DNA from: Fodinibius sediminis
Lineage (GTDB): Bacteria; Bacteroidota; Rhodothermia; Balneolales; Balneolaceae
Direction: 5' to 3'
Assembly (NCBI RefSeq): GCF_900182555.1
Contig: NZ_FXTH01000007.1
Span: 62,001-126,000, forward strand
DNA length: 64,000 bases
In this document: in pieces, positions 62,592-64,000 of the stretch
How positions within the stretch are numbered: position 1 is the first letter of the stretch
Layout: each line of letters starts with the position of its first letter
Program-made: the position numbers and the translations under genes
The notes under the pieces: generated by a model
Seen by the model: the letters and a program-made list of their open reading frames with translations, nothing else
The model's database searches: none
Told to the model about the DNA's origin: nothing

Positions 62592-63851
62592 TTATTCCTC
62601 TTTCTCTGCCAGCAGATCGATGATCAGAATCATATTGCGAAGGATATGGAATGGATCCTTTACCGGCAGGGCAGCAATCTTATCGATGGGTTTTCCTTTT
62701 CTGTCCCGTATCTGTATCCATTCCCCGATATTCTTGTCAGGATTTGGAAAGGTGTTAAAGACGTACTGCTCCACTTTTTCATAGAGCTTTAGCATCTTTT
62801 CATCGCGAGTAAGATCATAAGCCAACAGCAGTGCGTACAATGCCTCGGAGTGGGGCCACCAGAGCTTCATATTCCATGAACCGAGAATCAGCTCTTCATA
62901 GGCCGTCTCCCCGGCGGCTCCCCGGGGCTTCCCTCCTTCCCGGTCTACAAATCTCAGCAGACCGCCGTACTGTTCATCCCATCCTAATGTCACAGCATGT
63001 CGTATGGCTTTAACAGCCTGTTCAACATAGTTCTTATACCCCTGCTCTCGGGCGGTATGGATGACAAACCACATCGACTCAATCGTGTGACCAGGATTGA
63101 GGTGGCGGTAAAGCAGCGACTTATCTTCATTGGTCGACCGCTGAATCGGTAACATTTCAACAACCCGGTGATCAGGCATGTAAAAATGCTCCATGATATC
63201 TTCCATGTACTCCACGCTGTGGGCCACCAGCTGCTGCCTGGCCGGGTGAATCATACGGACAGCCACCTCCGCCATTTCCTGGGCAACATTCAGCATGATC
63301 ATCGGAATGGAATGAGCACGGTAATCCTTTGGAATCGGATACGGTTCAGTAGAAATACTTCCCTTTTCGATTCGTCTGCGAATGCGATGATAAAGGTCGA
63401 GTACCCGTTCGAAGCGCTTCTCATCATGAGTGAGTCCAGCAACTTTAGCCAATCCCAGGGCAACAAAACAATCCGCATAAATACTGCTGTCATAGCCCGC
63501 ACCGGCTACGCTTTCCTTCTTATGTCCCTCTTTGGTTAGCAGAAAGGCGCAGTTACCATTTGGAAGGAATACATGTTCTTCCAGGAAAGAGGCACTCCTG
63601 TTCAGGTGCCGAAGGTACTCTTCCCGTTCACCCTTGAGTATATTTTGGTCAATAAGGCGTATTATTTCGGACCACAGCCATAAGAACCGGCCCTGCGACC
63701 AGGTATATTTATCCGTGCTGACCAATGCATCGCCCCTGTTGTTAAAACAGGTAAAAATGCCTCCGTGCTTTTGGTCCAATGCCCTGTTCCAGAATGGAAG
63801 CAGGACATCCTCAACCTGCTTAAGGTAAAAATCAGCTAACCCTTTTTCCAC
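62592..63851 (-). CDS. AGE family epimerase/isomerase
   Basis: 419 residues, GTG start at 63851, cytosolic. The (alpha/alpha)6 barrel of N-acylglucosamine 2-epimerases is indicated by DQKHGGIFTCFNNRGD, KYTWSQGRFLWLWSEI, the glycine-rich GYDSSIYADCFVALGLAK, NPGHTIESMWFVIHTAREQG with a catalytic His, DEQYGGLLRFVDREGG and LWWPHSEALYALLLAYDLT with the second His. Members interconvert GlcNAc and ManNAc or epimerise mannose/glucose or cellobiose. The neighbours nagA and nagB support an N-acylated substrate, but a cellobiose-type epimerase cannot be ruled out. It follows a transporter gene by three bases, and the two form an operon. The gene converges with the plus-strand cytochrome c lipoprotein across 142 bases. 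Confidence 0.88.
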   Translation of the reverse strand: MEKGLADFYLKQVEDVLLPFWNRALDQKHGGIFTCFNNRGDALVSTDKYTWSQGRFLWLWSEIIRLIDQNILKGEREEYLRHLNRSASFLEEHVFLPNGNCAFLLTKEGHKKESVAGAGYDSSIYADCFVALGLAKVAGLTHDEKRFERVLDLYHRIRRRIEKGSISTEPYPIPKDYRAHSIPMIMLNVAQEMAEVAVRMIHPARQQLVAHSVEYMEDIMEHFYMPDHRVVEMLPIQRSTNEDKSLLYRHLNPGHTIESMWFVIHTAREQGYKNYVEQAVKAIRHAVTLGWDEQYGGLLRFVDREGGKPRGAAGETAYEELILGSWNMKLWWPHSEALYALLLAYDLTRDEKMLKLYEKVEQYVFNTFPNPDKNIGEWIQIRDRKGKPIDKIAALPVKDPFHILRNMILIIDLLAEKEE

Positions 63852-63854
63852 GAA

Positions 63855-64000
63855 TTAAAAGGTTTCTTCAATCACTTCCCGTTTGTCCAGCTCCAGTTTA
63901 TCCAGCAATTCATCCACTTCGGCCGGAACTTCATCTTTCTTGTTAAACCAGCCGATTGATACATAGAGAATAAACGATATAAACAGCGGCGATGCGATCT
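63855..64000 (-). CDS. C-terminal end of a membrane transporter, probably sodium:solute symporter family; 5' end outside the window
   Basis: Only the last 47 residues are visible, ending at a TAA (63857-63855). They consist of the end of a membrane helix (SPLFISFILYVSIGWF) and a charged cytosolic tail (KKDEVPAEVDELLDKLELD). This form is common at the C-terminus of sodium:solute symporters encoded beside AGE epimerases. The stop lies three bases before the GTG start of the epimerase, so the genes are coupled and the transporter probably supplies its sugar. The family call is an inference from the tail and context, not from a diagnostic domain. Confidence 0.55.
   Translation of the reverse strand, partial: IASPLFISFILYVSIGWFNKKDEVPAEVDELLDKLELDKREVIEETF

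Noticed and set aside
1-64000. Search by eye for CRISPR arrays, tRNA or rRNA genes, transposases and phage genes
   Set aside because: None seen; the three susC and susD pairs are diverged paralogues rather than recent repeats.

Overview
The window looks like part of a large accessory carbohydrate-use region from a free-living member of the Bacteroidota/Balneolota/Rhodothermota group. The grounds are three SusC/SusD outer-membrane uptake pairs, many lipoproteins with short Bacteroidota-type lipoboxes, a FecR-type anti-sigma factor, an ASPIC/UnbV repeat protein, a high-potential iron-sulfur protein and several families shared with Planctomycetes/Verrucomicrobia (large dehydrogenase-like propellers, DUF1080, ThuA, Gfo/Idh/MocA). 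Assignment to Balneolota is an inference from this mix. I see no rRNA, tRNA, CRISPR array, phage or insertion sequence.

Layout. From base 1 to 57386 every credible gene is on the minus strand, so read right to left. (a) 1-13174: SusC/SusD, a hydroxypyruvate-isomerase-like TIM barrel and an exported Gfo/Idh/MocA oxidoreductase, then a terminator, a tandem ASPIC/UnbV lipoprotein and a GHL10 glycosidase cut by the window edge. (b) 13963-17716: a DUF1080-PA14 protein with a cytochrome c-tailed propeller. (c) 18037-25755: a PQQ-type sugar dehydrogenase with cytochrome c, a blue-copper protein, a second propeller, then an Nramp-related transporter, an NAD-dependent epimerase and a DHDPS-family aldolase. 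(d) 25889-43103: an STN-type SusC with SusD, two amidohydrolases, a Tat-exported PLP aminotransferase, two ceramidase-like hydrolases, ThuA, a HEAT/propeller dehydrogenase-like lipoprotein with a HiPIP, and two further propellers. (e) 43530-57386: FecR, SusC/SusD, an alpha/beta hydrolase, nagB, two exported Gfo/Idh/MocA proteins, DUF1080 and an enolase-superfamily enzyme. (f) 57636-62449, plus strand: cytosolic Gfo/Idh/MocA, a short nagA and a propeller-HEAT-cytochrome c lipoprotein. (g) 62592-64000, minus strand: an AGE epimerase and the C-terminal end of a probable sodium:solute symporter.

How it may work. SusC/SusD pairs import oligosaccharides. Exported oxidoreductases, DUF1080 proteins and TIM-barrel enzymes suggest oxidation-dependent cleavage of glycosides through keto-sugars rather than classical hydrolysis. 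Propeller dehydrogenases would pass electrons to fused cytochrome c, a cupredoxin or a HiPIP. nagA, nagB, the AGE epimerase, the symporter and the GHL10 enzyme point to amino sugars as part of the diet.

The most striking new signal is a non-coding element present four times, TCTAATACT-N13-TGTGTATTA on the minus strand. It always has 17 bases between its TAATAC and GTATTA halves and lies upstream of fecR, two susC genes and the Nramp-related operon. It looks like the promoter, or a dyad operator, of one regulon. The second signal is that each of five dehydrogenase-like propellers has an electron carrier either fused to it or encoded next to it.
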